Source: Phaeosaccion multiseriatum
Lineage: Eukaryota; Ochrophyta, other classes
Reading direction: 5' to 3'
DNA: 64,000 bases
NCBI GenBank assembly: GCA_965112735.1
Contig: OZ218963.1
Coordinates: 1,488,001-1,552,000, forward strand
The notes beneath the pieces are model-generated. The model ran no database searches. It saw nothing but the letters and a program-made list of their open reading frames with translations, and was not told the origin of the DNA. The translations under genes were made by a program, and so were the position numbers. This document shows positions 40,111 through 50,560 of this stretch, piece after piece (the first letter of the stretch is position 1; each line of letters starts with the position of its first letter).

Positions 40111-41572
40111 CCCTCACACATATCACACTCACTGTCAACAGCCGACGCACAGGCACAAGCTCCCGGACTGGGGGGCTCCTTGAGCAGAGCGACTCCCGCG
40201 CCAGGCTCCAAGGCTACTGCATGACAAGCACGTACAAACGGATCAAGGGCAAGCGTGTGCAGCCCCGCCTCCTCCGTCAACACCGCCGTGAAAGCAGCCT
40301 CCTGCTGATGCTGCTGTGCTGCTGCTGTCGCACGAGCACGCTGCCTCCGCTGCTTCCTCCGCACCCGCCGTCGAAGAGCTACTGCGCGCCTCGCTGCATC
40401 CTGCTGCTCCTGTGCCGCCTGCTCGTCACCCTTGCGCAGCGCTGCCTTCGCCTGCTGGGCACGCCGTCTCAACCACTTTGCTGCCACCCTCTGCTCAGTC
40501 CTGCTCCGCCCCTCCGCCGGAGGCACCGCTGGAGACGTCAGCGGCAGGGTCCGAAGGCTCTGCTCCTGCTGCTGAAGCTGAACCTCCTCCTGCTGCTGAA
40601 GCTGAACCTGCCACGCCCACTGTTCATGTTCCCCCGTGGGAGTGAATGGCGGAAGAGATGCTGCCCCGAGCGGTAAGGCCCGCACGAGGCCCATGGCCTT
40701 GGCCTGGCGAGGCGTCACCAGGGAGCACAGCTGCTGAGGCTGAAGCTCATCGCTTGACGGTGGGCTGGCTTTTGCAACCTGGACGGCAGCCTCGACAGCA
40801 TGACCCTGCTGCTGCTCCAATTGCTCCTGCTGCCCCCCCGCCACCTGCGGCTGCTGCTGCAGCAGCTGCTGCTGCTGTCCCAGCCGCTGTTGCCGCTCCT
40901 TCGCCGCACGCAGTGCGCGCTGTTCCGGGAAGGCACACGCACGCACCCGCTCCAAACCCCTTGCATCCATCCAGACAGACTCGTGTTGCGCAACGGTTGC
41001 CGCCTCGCACTCAACCTCCCCCACTGCCGACGGTGGCACCTGCTGCTCCGGACACTCACCCGCAACGACTGCATCCTCCTGGCGCAGAGGCAGCGGCAGC
41101 GCGACGTCAGGTCCGCTCGACGGCTCGACGGCAGAGCCGGGCTGCGGTGCTTCGACTAAGCACACGGAGCGTACCACTGGACACGGCTGCTGCTGCTGCT
41201 GCTGCTGCTGCTCCGGCGGCGGCAGCTGCTCGACTGCGGAAGCCGCTGGCGCAGCCTCCTGGTGCGCGCCCTCCACGACTACCTCTACTGCACGCTGCGC
41301 CTGCTGCTGTACCGCCGTCATCGCCGTGTGCTCACCAGCAACGACTGCATCCGGGCCGTCAGTGCCCCGCGACTGCTCGACCACAGAGCGTACCACAGGA
41401 CCCGGCTGCTGCGCTAGCTGCCGCTCCGGCTGCTGGCGCTGCGGCTGCGGCAGCTGCCGCTCCGACGCTGGCAGCTGCTCGACCGCGGACGGCGCAGGCA
41501 CAGCCTCTCTGTGCGCACCCTCCACGACTGCCTCTACGACACGGCGCTGCTGCTGCTGCTGCTGCTGCTGCA

Positions 41573-41604
<32 letters not shown>

Positions 41605-41894
41605 TGTTGCCGTTGTAGCCGAGCACGTTTGAGTCTGTCGCCACACCACATGTCACTCCGATAAACTCTGATGGCAGGTGACTCCTGCTCTACACGACTA
41701 GCCTGACCGCTCCTACGCTGAGCGTCGGCATGGGGCAAAGGTGGGTCTGACAAACAAGATAGGTGCGAAGTACATTCATTATCTTCTACACTGCTCTTGC
41801 CCGCCCTCCCCCCCTGTTCCCCCACGCCGACGCTATCCTCACGCGCTGCGGTCGTGGGCCCCAGGGCTGCTGGCCAAGCAGCCCCGGGGCACCG
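40057..41894 (-). CDS. pol: Post-UGA Pol extension of element F (Gln-rich)
   Basis: Same frame as Gag beyond the UGA at 41897-41895. First ATG inside at 41825. Very Gln-rich stretches (CAG/CTG repeats, 41160-41620), Glu/Val-rich repeats (VVEGAHREAVPA-type), a basic coiled-coil region (RRAQQAKAALRKGDEQAAQEQQ) and a Cys cluster (CDMCEGCVQRA) shared with element C. It becomes out of frame with Pol at a 7-base C run (40050-40056), where a one-base change would join them. Function unknown. Confidence 0.75.
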
Positions 41895-41897
41895 TCA
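41858..41897 (-). promoter_or_regulatory. UGA stop with downstream hairpin in element F
   Basis: On the minus strand: TGA, CGGT, then GCCCCGGGGCTGCT (41890-41877), loop TGGCC, and AGCAGCCCTGGGGC (41871-41858). All 14 positions pair, one as G-U. Same 4-base spacing and same GCCCCG start as in element C. Candidate readthrough signal for Gag-Pol. Confidence 0.8.
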
Positions 41898-42195
41898 GCC
41901 TTCGAACTTGAACCCGTCCTGCGCCGCCAGAGTGCCCGCCACCATTGCTGCTACGGCTTCAGACATGTCGGACTCCTGGTGCTGCGCTCTGACCGCCTGC
42001 CGCCGCTGCACGCGACTCACAATGCCGAGCAGCTCCTCACGCGTAGCGGGGATGGCGTTGCATTCTATCCATCCATGGCCGGCGCGGCGACAAGTCATGC
42101 AGTTAAATGGGGCATTGCCGTTGCCACGCTGCTTCACCGAGCCGTGGAACAGCAAGGGCCGCTGCTGGGTGGGCGTGAGCCGCGGCTGCTGCGCC

Positions 42196-42230
<35 letters not shown>

Positions 42231-43262
42231 TGCATTCACCCCCACCTCCTGTGACGGCTGATGGTCCAGATGCTGCTCCACCGAATTCACGGCCACTTCC
42301 AGATGCTGCTCCACCGCATTCACGGCCACTCCCCCGCGCGGAGTGCGCAGACCACCACCACCACCACCACGGGCCCGCGTAGCCCCACCAGTAGAAGAGA
42401 GCGTAAGTGGGCTACCAGCCTGGAGCACCCGAGTCGCGGAAGGAAATGCCTTCTGGAAGGCGGCGTAGAAATCACTCCACGAGGGAGTCGCCGACTCCCA
42501 GCGCAGCCAGAAGTTGGTCATGCCGTCAGTTAATGGCAACGAGCCGTGACGAAGCCGAATCTCGACCTCTGGCCGCAGCACCGCCAGCAGGCCCGTAACC
42601 AAGGCTTGCTCATCCGTGGCCTGCCCCGTCACCTGCGCCAGACACAGAGAGAGTTCCGCCAGCTTGGTGAGCAGCCTGGCGAGCGCCTGGTTCACCTCGG
42701 CAGGAACGGTGGACGCTTCCAGAGGCTTGGCCTCCCGCACCAACGTCTGGACAAGCTGCTGGAGGCCGTCTCGCGCAACAGGAACGCCGAAGAGACGCAA
42801 CAGACACCTCGCGAGCAATTGGAACTGTGCACTCTCCGTCTCCCACTCCAATGTGACGTGCTGGTCGCCCTCCATCCACGACGCACCCTTCTGAGCCTCC
42901 GCCAGGACAGTGGCCCGATCCACTGCACCCAAGTCGGCCAGCACTCGCTGCTCCATCACCCGCCCTTGGCCCGGAAGCACGGACCCAGTAGAAGTCAAGA
43001 TCTCCTGTCCTTGCAGAATGCTCACCCAGTTGTACATGCGTGCGAGCACCACAGCACGAGGATGAGGCTGTCCAGCCGCATCGAATAGAGAGGGAAGTTT
43101 CTGCTCCTGGAGCACACGGATAGCACCCACGGGCAGCGTGATCGTCTGCACCGTATGACGGGCGGGCGCCTGCAGCACATCCAGGGCCTGCTGCCGTGCC
43201 CGCTCCCGCTCCCGTTCCATGTCCCGCTGTAGCATATCCTTAACCTGCTGCTGCAGCACCTC
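41895..43262 (-). CDS. gag: Gag of element F, C-terminal part
   Basis: About 454 residues. Coiled coil (VLQQQVKDMLQRDMERERERARQQ), capsid-like helices (VLADLGAVDRATVLAEAQKGASWMEG), then a Gly/Arg stretch, two copies of AVNAVEQHLEVAVNSVEQ-type repeats, a poly-Gln run and a canonical CX2CX4HX4C knuckle (CMTCRRAGHGWIEC). It ends at UGA 41897-41895. The upstream frame is lost at a C7 run (43265-43271), beyond which the N-terminal part lies in another frame. Confidence 0.85.
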
Positions 43263-43305
43263 TACCCCCCCGGTGCGGCATCCTTAACCTGCTGGAGCTG
43301 CGCCG

Positions 43306-44103
43306 CTAACAGCTCCCGCTGCAACGTCTCCACCTCCAACTGGGCAGCACCCTCAGGCGGCCGCTTCGGCGGCGGCTGCGCCGCCATCTGTCGCTGCAGC
43401 TCCGCCGCCACCTGCTGCTGCAGCTCCACCGCAAACTCCCGCTGCTGCTCCGCCCCCGCGAGAGCCGCAGCACCTCCAGTTCCCGCTGGAGGGCCGCCGT
43501 CTCCGCCTTGCTCTCCCGCAGTTGGGCCGCCATGAGCTGCGCAGCTTGGTGCTGCGTCAGCATCTCAAGCCCCTCCTGGAGAACCCGCGTGTCCTCCTGC
43601 TCCGGTGTCTTCTCTCCCTCCGCTGGCTGATCCACCACCCGAGCCCCGCCAGACGCACCAACAAGAGGGACCAAGGGCGTGCCAACCACATCCCACACCG
43701 TGCTCTCCTCCTGGCCCACCGACTCTGCATCCCCCGAGTGGAAGGAAACCTCCGACGCCGCCACCGTCAGCGGCCTCACCCCAGCAGCAGGAGGGGAAGC
43801 GGCAGCAGCCGTAATCGCAGACCCCTCAAAAAAAGAGGGCGACTCCAGGGACTCCTCCCCCCGACGCAACGCCGCCCGCACACGGTCCACAGCCCCAGGG
43901 CTGGCAGTGACCTCCGCAGGAGGAGCAGCAGCTTCCGATACCACAGACCCCACGTCCGCAGCACCACCATCAGCTCCACCGCCCTCAGCGTCACTCGTAG
44001 CGCCCTCCGCCGATGAAAGACTCAGGAAGTCCCCCTCCTCAGCCCTGGCCACCCTAGCAGCGTGGAACCGCAGGAAGTCCATCCCCGCCTCAGCCAGTGC
44101 CAC
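43306..44103 (-). CDS. gag: Gag of element F, N-terminal part (frame break near 43465)
   Basis: ATG at 44103-44101, about 120 bases after the 5' LTR. Acidic and Ser/Ala-rich N-terminus, then coiled coil (MLTQHQAAQLMAAQLRESKAETAALQRELEVLRL). After about residue 212 the translation turns into an Arg/Ser-rich out-of-frame tail at a G5 run; the alternative frame continues the Gln/Glu coiled coil toward 43272. With the break at 43265-43271, the Gag gene is in three pieces. Confidence 0.78.
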   Translation of the reverse strand: MALAEAGMDFLRFHAARVARAEEGDFLSLSSAEGATSDAEGGGADGGAADVGSVVSEAAAPPAEVTASPGAVDRVRAALRRGEESLESPSFFEGSAITAAAASPPAAGVRPLTVAASEVSFHSGDAESVGQEESTVWDVVGTPLVPLVGASGGARVVDQPAEGEKTPEQEDTRVLQEGLEMLTQHQAAQLMAAQLRESKAETAALQRELEVLRLSRGRSSSGSLRWSCSSRWRRSCSDRWRRSRRRSGRLRVLPSWRWRRCSGSC

Positions 44104-44215
44104 CCTAGCAAGCCCAAAGCTGTCTACGGCCTAAAGCTGGGCAGCTGGAAGCAAAGCTCAAGCCAACACAATAAATCAGCCTCAAAGCTGGATCTCAGAC
44201 CTGTGTCTTTCGGGT

Positions 44216-44334
44216 CTTCCGGGTTGTCGAAACTACCGACAGCTAGCCTCAAAGCCAAGCTAGAGCAGAGCAGAAGCTGAAGCAAGCACCCGGAAGCCAG
44301 CCCACACGCAGGCTGCGCTTCCTTTCTTTTATTA
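44216..44334 (-). promoter_or_regulatory. TATA-like box, predicted RNA start and self-primer site of F
   Basis: In element orientation: TAATAAAAG (from 44334), then CTTCCGGGT (44296-44288) about 36 bases on. The LTR ends at 44225, and the next nine bases (44224-44216) are ACCCGGAAG, the exact reverse complement. Interval 63 bases, against 61 in C, 60 in D and 62 in the TRIM. Confidence 0.68.
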
Positions 44335-44420
44335 CTGATTTACCGTCTAGTTGGCCCGTTTTCCGGCCGTTACACTACTGATTGGGTCCCCAAGGGACCC
44401 CAACTAGGCCACATCTAACA
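44225..44420 (-). repeat. 5' LTR of element F
   Basis: 196 bp, in element orientation starting TGTTAGATG and ending GTTTCGACA. One difference from the 3' LTR. Confidence 0.95.
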
Positions 44421-47063
44421 CGCCTCCACAGCGCCAACATCAAGATAGGATTGAGCTCCTTCCGCTTCGGCAAAGAGCTTAAGTTCCTAGGCCGCGTGCA
44501 CGACCGACGCGGCACACGACATGACCCCGCCAGAGTGCAGGGCCTGACCAGTCTCGCGGCCCCAGAGACGGCTGGAGATTTGATGACTTTCTTCTGCAGC
44601 CTGCAGTGGTTTCATCGATACATCAAGGACTTCGCTAAGCTAGTGGGTCCTTTGAACGCGCTGTTGAACAAAGCCCTCGGGCAGGCTAACGCTAAGCCTC
44701 ATCAGCACAAGCGCTCCAAGGCAGTGGCCAAGACGATTCCATTGGCTTCTGTGGGGTGGGACACAGAGCACGACGACGCTTTCTTCCAGATCAAGCGCGT
44801 TCTTGCACAGAACACGGTGCTGTCGCACCCAGACCCAACCAAACTGGCACTGGTATTCCCAGATGCTAGTGACCTCTACTGGGGATGTATGATTACATAC
44901 ATAGACCCCAAAGAGCTGTGCCTTCCGGTACATGAGATGAACCACATCCCGGTGGCCTTCGGCTCAGGCGCCTTTGAAGGCGCAGAGCTGAAGCGTGCCA
45001 CCATCGACAAGGAAGGAGACGCGACACTCCGAGGCTTGATCCAGAACGAGTACGCTTTGGTCGGTGCACAGAAAGTGCACATCTTTTGCGACCATCGCAA
45101 CTTGGCGTTCATGATGAGCAACGACAGCAAGTACCCTGGCATGACTAAGCCTATGAGGGACAGGCTGCAGCGTCAGGCCGTGCGCCTTCAGAGCTTTGAC
45201 TATGTCATTGTCCACTTCCCTGGTCATCTCCATGATTGGGCCGACCCCATTAGCAGGCGGTACACGCACCCGGTGAGCCTCACCCCTAGTGTGCTCGCCT
45301 TGGGCAAGTTTGGGCCCATGCAAGTGTTTGACACTATGTGTGACGACTTCACTTGGCCCTCCACAACTGAGATTGCCAGTCTGCAGGCCGACGCTCTTCA
45401 GGAGCTCCAGCAGGCTAGCAAGGAGGTGGGAGAGAACGGGCGCCGCCTGCTCCTCTCATCAGTTGGCGACGACGGGTTGATTCGAGCGTGCCATCCGACG
45501 AGCAACCCCGCTGACAGCACCCGCATTTGGATTCCCTCGGTGGGAGCCAAGGCGGAAGACATGCACCTGAGGCTGTGTGTGACTGGCCATCAGGGTATGA
45601 TGGGCCATCAGGGAGAGACAAACACCTTGAGTGCTATTAAGGAGAAGTTCATCTGGCAGTCGCTAGACAAGGACGTGCGCAGCCTCGTTCAGAACTGTCT
45701 CCACTGCCTCACCAACGGCAAGGGCGAGAGAGTGCCTCGCCCCCTGCTAGCTCAATGGCACGCCACTGGACCCCAGCAACTCATCTGGTTTGACTTCGTC
45801 AAGATTGGCGATGGAGTCATATGGGCAGAGTCCCCAGAAGGGTTCATGAAGCTTCAGGTCAAGCAAGTGCTGTGCATCTTTGATGATATTTCATCATTGT
45901 CAATGTATGAGCCATGTTTGGAAGCTACTGCACGAGTGTGTGCACGCGGTCTGTTGCGCTGGTTCGCACAGCATGGCGTAGTGCCCAGGTGGCAGAGTGA
46001 CCGAGGCAGTCATTTCCTAAATGAGGTGATACGTGAGTTAAGTCAGCTCTTGCGGTGCAACCACCACTTTGTGGTGGCACACAACCCATACAGTCGAGGA
46101 TTGGGCGAGCGTGGTGTACAGACACTGCAGAAGATCATGAGATCAATGATGTCTGAACTACGGCAGCCGCCCGAGACATGGCCGCAGCTACTGCCAGTGA
46201 TGGAGGCTGTTGAGAACAGCTCCAACAAGAGCAGTCGGTCTAACTTGTCTCCCATCCAGCTGCACAGTGGTCACGTACCACAGCGGCCTCTCGACACGAT
46301 TTTGATCCACGACGCGGATCGAATGCAAAAGGTTCGGCTACTGCAGCTGACCCCGGCGCAGAGAGACACCCTTGCGACACAACTCCATCAGAGGAAGGAG
46401 GGGCAGCGTGCCGAGGCGGCGCGCCAACTGACTACCCTCCGCGATCACAAGCGCGATGGCATCAACCAGAGGTTGATGAGTGGCAGACGTGGTGCAGAGC
46501 ATCGTCTGGACTTGGCCAGAGCTACGCAGCTCAACAGCGAGACCCTGTTTCAGGTCGGAGTCTACGTACTCGTTGCAACAGTAGGGCCTACAAGCAAGAT
46601 ACTAGGCAAGTGGCATGGGCCCTGCCGAGTGCTTGAAGCCCTTGAGCAACACGTGTACAAGGTGGAGGAGCTTGTGGGCAAGAAGCGTACCTATGAGGTA
46701 CACATCAGCCGACTCCGCTACTACTGCGGTGCTCACGTTAACGTCACTACCGACGTACTTCAACAGATTTCGTATAACACCCAAGACTTTGTGGTGGAGG
46801 CCTTTGAAGGCCTCGTTAAGCACGCAGATGCTTCATGGCACGTCATTGTTAAGTGGCGTGGCTTTGACGCCCTCGAGAATAGCGAGGAGCCCATCGAGGC
46901 GCTGCACGAAGATACTCCACGTTTACTGGAGACCTACCCGCAGCACCATCAGGACAAGCAGTTGATCAGCGCAGTCCGAGCCTATCTGCGCAAGACTACG
47001 ACGCGATCGGCTACTAAGCCGCCGCGCTCCGCGCGCACACGAAAGTGGACACAAACTAGATAG
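44421..47063 (+). pseudogene. pol: Pol of element B, RT C-terminus to chromodomain
   Basis: Resumes B's RT at LHSANIKIGLSS right after the CGCC duplication. RNase H (FPDASDLYWGC), integrase zinc region, D,D,E core (FDDISS, SDRGSHF, GLGERGVQ) and chromodomain (VIVKWRGF) are all open to TAG at 47061-47063. Substitutions against A are few. Inactive as part of B because the reading frame is separated by F. Confidence 0.93.
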
Positions 47064-47107
47064 ACACACTTACTTCCCAGTCGGCTCGAACTGTCGCTTG
47101 GGGGTAG

Positions 47108-47355
47108 TGTGGTAGATTGTCCTGCCTGAGGGTTTCCGGTCACACATTCTGGGGTATAATAAGAATGTCGGTTTCCTAGGCACGCCCCGAGGGGGATCAA
47201 CGGCTCTGGCGTTTCACCCTCCTCTTTGTGGGCACAAGCTTTGCATCAGCAAGTAGTAGAGATATATTATCAATACGGACACTGACGCCCCACCATAGGC
47301 GCAGCATATACTTAGTCCAAACCCCTTAACGTTTCTACTATCTTAGCTTAGCACA
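47108..47355 (+). repeat. 3' LTR of element B
   Basis: 248 bp, preceded by GCTTGGGGGTAG, followed by the GACG duplication. Confidence 0.95.
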
Positions 47356-47359
47356 GACG

Positions 47360-47511
47360 AGATTTACTTCTTCTGCTATTGGAGTCGCCTCCTTGCTCGC
47401 TCTGCCGCTGCTTCACAAACTCTTCGCCCCCCCCCCGTCTCCCCCTCTCCCCCTCTCCCCCTCTCCCCCTCTGTACATTCCAGCATCAAGCTCGAGTGTA
47501 TCATTGAGAGG
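47360..47511 (+). pseudogene. Intron tail and partial exon of interrupted host gene
   Basis: CT-rich repeats (CCCCCTCTC) end in ATTCCAG and ATCAAG, either of which could be an acceptor. The following bases read CTCGAGTGTATC and are cut at 47511 by element E. With E and one GAGG removed the frame continues at 52597. Linked by position to the exon at 29011-29107. Confidence 0.33.
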
Positions 47512-47771
47512 TGTGCTGTCTGGGTCTAGGTCGATATCGATACTTGCCCGGGGTTAAAATAGGGCTATGTCAGTATTGGTGTCAGGACCTCTTTTCTGGA
47601 ATGTCCTTTGGACTTCCACTTTCCTTTCTTTTATTCAACAAGGTACCCCCCCCCCCCCCGCTCGACGAGCAGGCTACAAGATTATAATAGGAGGCTTCAC
47701 ACATTGGCACAGAGCCTGTGGAGTATTCTCTAAACCCCTTGTAGAGCTTGTGGGCACAGCATAGTTTAAAC
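47512..47771 (+). repeat. 5' LTR of element E plus adjoining palindrome
   Basis: LTR 47512-47763. Followed directly by GTTTAAAC (47764-47771), an 8-base palindrome; in A and B a 10-base palindrome occupies the same position. Confidence 0.88.
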
Positions 47772-47972
47772 TTAGCTTTACTAGAGGAAGAAAAGCTTGG
47801 AGCGGGTGTCAAGCAGTGCGGAGCTGTAGTCAAGCTCGCAGGCGAGACGCTAGCGCTCAGTACTCGAAGGAGAGCGGGCAAGCGCCCTGTGCGGACTCGC
47901 CGAGGAGGCTGGAGAACGCAGGCGGTGCGCTAGCGCTCACCGGAGAGGCAAGTAAATCATGTCCTCGGAAGC
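47764..47972 (+). other. Leader of element E
   Basis: About 200 bases between LTR and foldback insertion, with a short duplicated phrase AGACGCTAGCGCTCA/GGTGCGCTAGCGCTCACC. No Gag N-terminus is present here. Confidence 0.4.
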
Positions 47973-48262
47973 TGTTGCCTTTGCCTAGATAGGCTACACT
48001 ACCCACTTAGATTAATATTGCGCAATATTAATCTAAGTGGGTAGTGTAGCCTATCTAAAGGCAACAAAGACTTCTCCCACTCTCGGGTTCGATTCTCATC
48101 TGAGCTCTCTCTGCTACTATTTTCCTGTGGACTTGAGGTACCCATAGGACTTCTATATATTTTCCTGTGGACTTGGTGTACCCATAGGACTTCTACATCT
48201 TCTTGGATGGGTATTGATACCCTTGAATGGGCGATATTTTTGTTGCCTTTAGATAGGCTACA
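47973..48262 (+). mobile_element. Family-2 foldback element (most complete copy)
   Basis: 290 bp, TSD AAGC (47969-47972, 48263-48266). Full hairpin centred on ATTGCGCAAT, each arm ending in the 22-base TTGCCTTT..AGATAGGCTAC unit, then a module with GGTTCGATTC (48086-48095) and two TTTTCCTGTGGACTTG words, then a third copy of the unit. Confidence 0.93.
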
Positions 48263-49847
48263 AAGCGGACGCTCGTAATCGGGTTGCGGACGTGATGGTG
48301 CGGCCCTTGACCAACCCAGAGAGCCAGCGGGCGGCTCTAGAGTGGGTTCGCAACGACAGCGGGAGCAGCAGCGTCAGCAACAACAACAGCAGCCTGTCAA
48401 GGATTCGCAGCAGCAGAGGGGAACCAAACGGGGTCTTGATGAGGCCGAGGCACCTGGTACTGAGGAGCCGGCCAAATCTATCCAATGCTGGGCTTGCCGC
48501 CTTGACAACAGGCAGGGAGATATCTCCCACAGGATGAATGACTGCCCTCATGGCTACAGTGAAGAGCACAAGAAGAAGGCAGTAGACAAGTTTGCCAGAC
48601 GGCGTGCGAGGAAGAGGGGCGGTGGCAGGCATGGCAGGGTCCAGGCGCCTACCCTTCCTCCTCTGGCACCCGTGGGGGCAGACGGCAAGAGATTTGCCGA
48701 GGTGAAGGTACCGCAGAGTGAGTCGGCGGCTGAGGATGTCCTCGCCCTTGTGTCGATTCAGCCTGAATACCGAGCCGGCTTTGGAGAGAAGAGCAGCCAG
48801 GCCAAGCAGGTCAATGGAAGTGTACAATTTCTCACGACGCTTGATGAGGCTTGCGACTTCAGTCTCCTCATTTCCAGTGACCAAGTTGAGGCACTAGTTC
48901 AGCAGGCAGGACTCTCCCGGGAGCGGGCAGTAGTCGCCACTGAGCCAACCAACGCGGTCTTTCTTCGAGGAGAGTTGCCTTCTTTGAGCAAAGTTGTTCA
49001 GGGACTCAACCTCACTTTGAAAATGGCACACGGTGATATCCAAACGAAGGAGTTGGGCCCCGAGTATGGTTGCGCTTGGATATACGAGGCGGGGGACGCC
49101 CCACTTGTTAATCAGCGAATCATCATTGGCCGACCTTTTTTGGAGAAGCTGCAGGTGCCTAGCAGCCGTGCTACTCTTGAGGAGAGGGCACTGGCACAGA
49201 AGAGAGCAGAGTTGGCAGAGGCAGCCACTCTCAACCCGCAGGGTGTTGAGGCGGTGCGTGTGAGTCGTATCACAGCGCAGACCGCGAGTCATGCCCTGGC
49301 GGCATCTAATGAGGCCCGGCAGTCGACAGAGGAGGTAGCGTTTGATGAGGTATTTCCATCCGCTCCTCAAGGTCCACAGCTGGATGCCCAATATTGTAAT
49401 ATAGACAGTCAAGATTACTTTGCGCCTCATCCTGTTGATGCGCCTGTGAAGGCACAGCCGCCAACAGTGGAAGAGTTGCGCGTGACCCTTGGTGCCCGTG
49501 TTGATGAAGCAGTCAAGAATGGGACCTGGCCACTTGAGTATCGAGAGCCCTTGTTAGATGCTCTCCTGTCTAAACCCAATGTGTGGAGGAACAAGCTCCT
49601 CCTCACAGATGGACCAGCTAGGGTCCCCCCCATGGTAAATGAGTTTACCACTTCTGAGCCTGTCTCTCTGGCGGCCATCAGACAGCCTGGCGCAAAGGGT
49701 AAGTTCGTCAAGACGTTTGGTCAAGAGTTGATCGATAACGGTCTGCGCTACGACAACCCTCAGAGTACGAGCAGTAGTCCTGGCTTTGCGGTCCCAAAGC
49801 CAGTGGTGGCGGGGCAGCCCTTGCTTGGCCTATCGATTGTGTGTTGA
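48263..49847 (+). pseudogene. Gag remnant, protease and RT start of element E
   Basis: The longest frame is from 48342. A Gln-rich segment leads to CX2CX10HX4C (CWACRLDNRQGDISHRMNDC), an expanded version of the A knuckle. A protease-like region follows (the catalytic DSG appears replaced around DFSLLIS, so probably inactive; RIIIGRPFLEKL retained). Then LLDALLSKPNVW and RT NPQSTSSSPGFAVPKP. The frame ends in TGA at 49845-49847 after a frameshift within RT. Confidence 0.8.
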
Positions 49848-50560
49848 TTTGAGAGCGATCAATGCAATCACACTCCCGGCCAAGTGGTATATCCCCAACC
49901 TACTCGATGATGCGCAGTGCTTGAGAGGCTGTAAGAATTTTTTGGCGCTGGATTTGCGAGACTATTATTGGTAGCTATTGATGCGTGCTCGTGATGCGGT
50001 ACGTTTCACCATCATTACGCCCTACCATAAGATGACTCCAAGGCGAGTACTGCAGGGCAGCAAGAATGCAGCGTACTACGCTCAGTGGGTGATCAGCGAT
50101 ACGTTTCGCGAGGAGATCGGCAAGACTATGGTCAATTATATGGACAATTTGGCACCGTGTGCGAAGCAGCCTCAGCAGTTGGTGATTCAAGTCACTGACT
50201 TACTGGCCAAGCTGGATGAGCGAGAAGAACTTGAAAGTCAAGCCAACTTCTCTGGAGCTTACGGATAGCATGCATTTCTGCGGCAGGGTCTACAATAAGG
50301 ATGGCTTTCGTCAAGACATGAGTCGCGTGCAGGGCTTGCTGGAGCTGCAGCGACCTCAGACAGCAGCAGATTTGCAATTTTTCATCTGTGCGATGGGTTG
50401 GTGCCGAGACTTTATGCTCAACTACGCGCAGGAAATTCAGCCTTTGGTGGATCTTCTCAACTTGGCCTTCAGCAAAGTCAAGGTGCGGCGTGGTAGGCAC
50501 CCGCGTTCTCGCAGTGCCGCGCGCACAGTTTCATTGGAGGCAGAACACCCATGGTCCTGT
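49848..50560 (+). pseudogene. RT fragments of element E
   Basis: Three overlapping pieces: CVDLRAINAITLP ... LALDLRDYYW then TAG (49972-49974); PRRVLQGSKNAAYY ... VNYMDNLAP (YMDN again); and MHFCGRVYNKDG. Two further frame changes lie near 50215-50265 and 50490-50560. At the last, about 200 residues of RNase H present in A are deleted. Confidence 0.82.

Larger units (their letters stand above)
31969..44420 (-). mobile_element. LTR retrotransposon F with exonuclease domain
   Basis: 12,452 bp with 196-bp LTRs (31969-32164, 44225-44420) differing at one base, and TSD CGCC (31965-31968, 44421-44424). Genes are on the minus strand: Gag, UGA plus hairpin, Gln-rich ORF, then a 2.6-kilo-residue Pol. 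It is the most complete of the exonuclease-bearing elements here. Three frame breaks coincide with G/C runs or nearby (about 43465, 43265-43271, 40050-40056). The low LTR divergence shows it inserted after B. Confidence 0.96.
29123..47355 (+). mobile_element. LTR retrotransposon B (family A), split by element F
   Basis: 248-bp LTRs at 29123-29370 and 47108-47355, about 3 substitutions apart, with TSD GACG (29119-29122, 47356-47359). Without the 12,456 bases of F plus its duplication, B is about 5.78 kb and collinear with A. Gag carries a 14-bp deletion; Pol is interrupted in RT. Older than A and older than F, as the nesting requires. Confidence 0.95.

Noticed and set aside
32215-40183. Many 60-200-codon plus-strand ORFs across element F
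   Set aside because: All are shadows of the 2,635-residue minus-strand Pol.
40646-41632. 328-codon plus-strand Ala/Pro-rich ORF
   Set aside because: Antisense of the CAG/CTG-repeat part of F's Gln-rich ORF.
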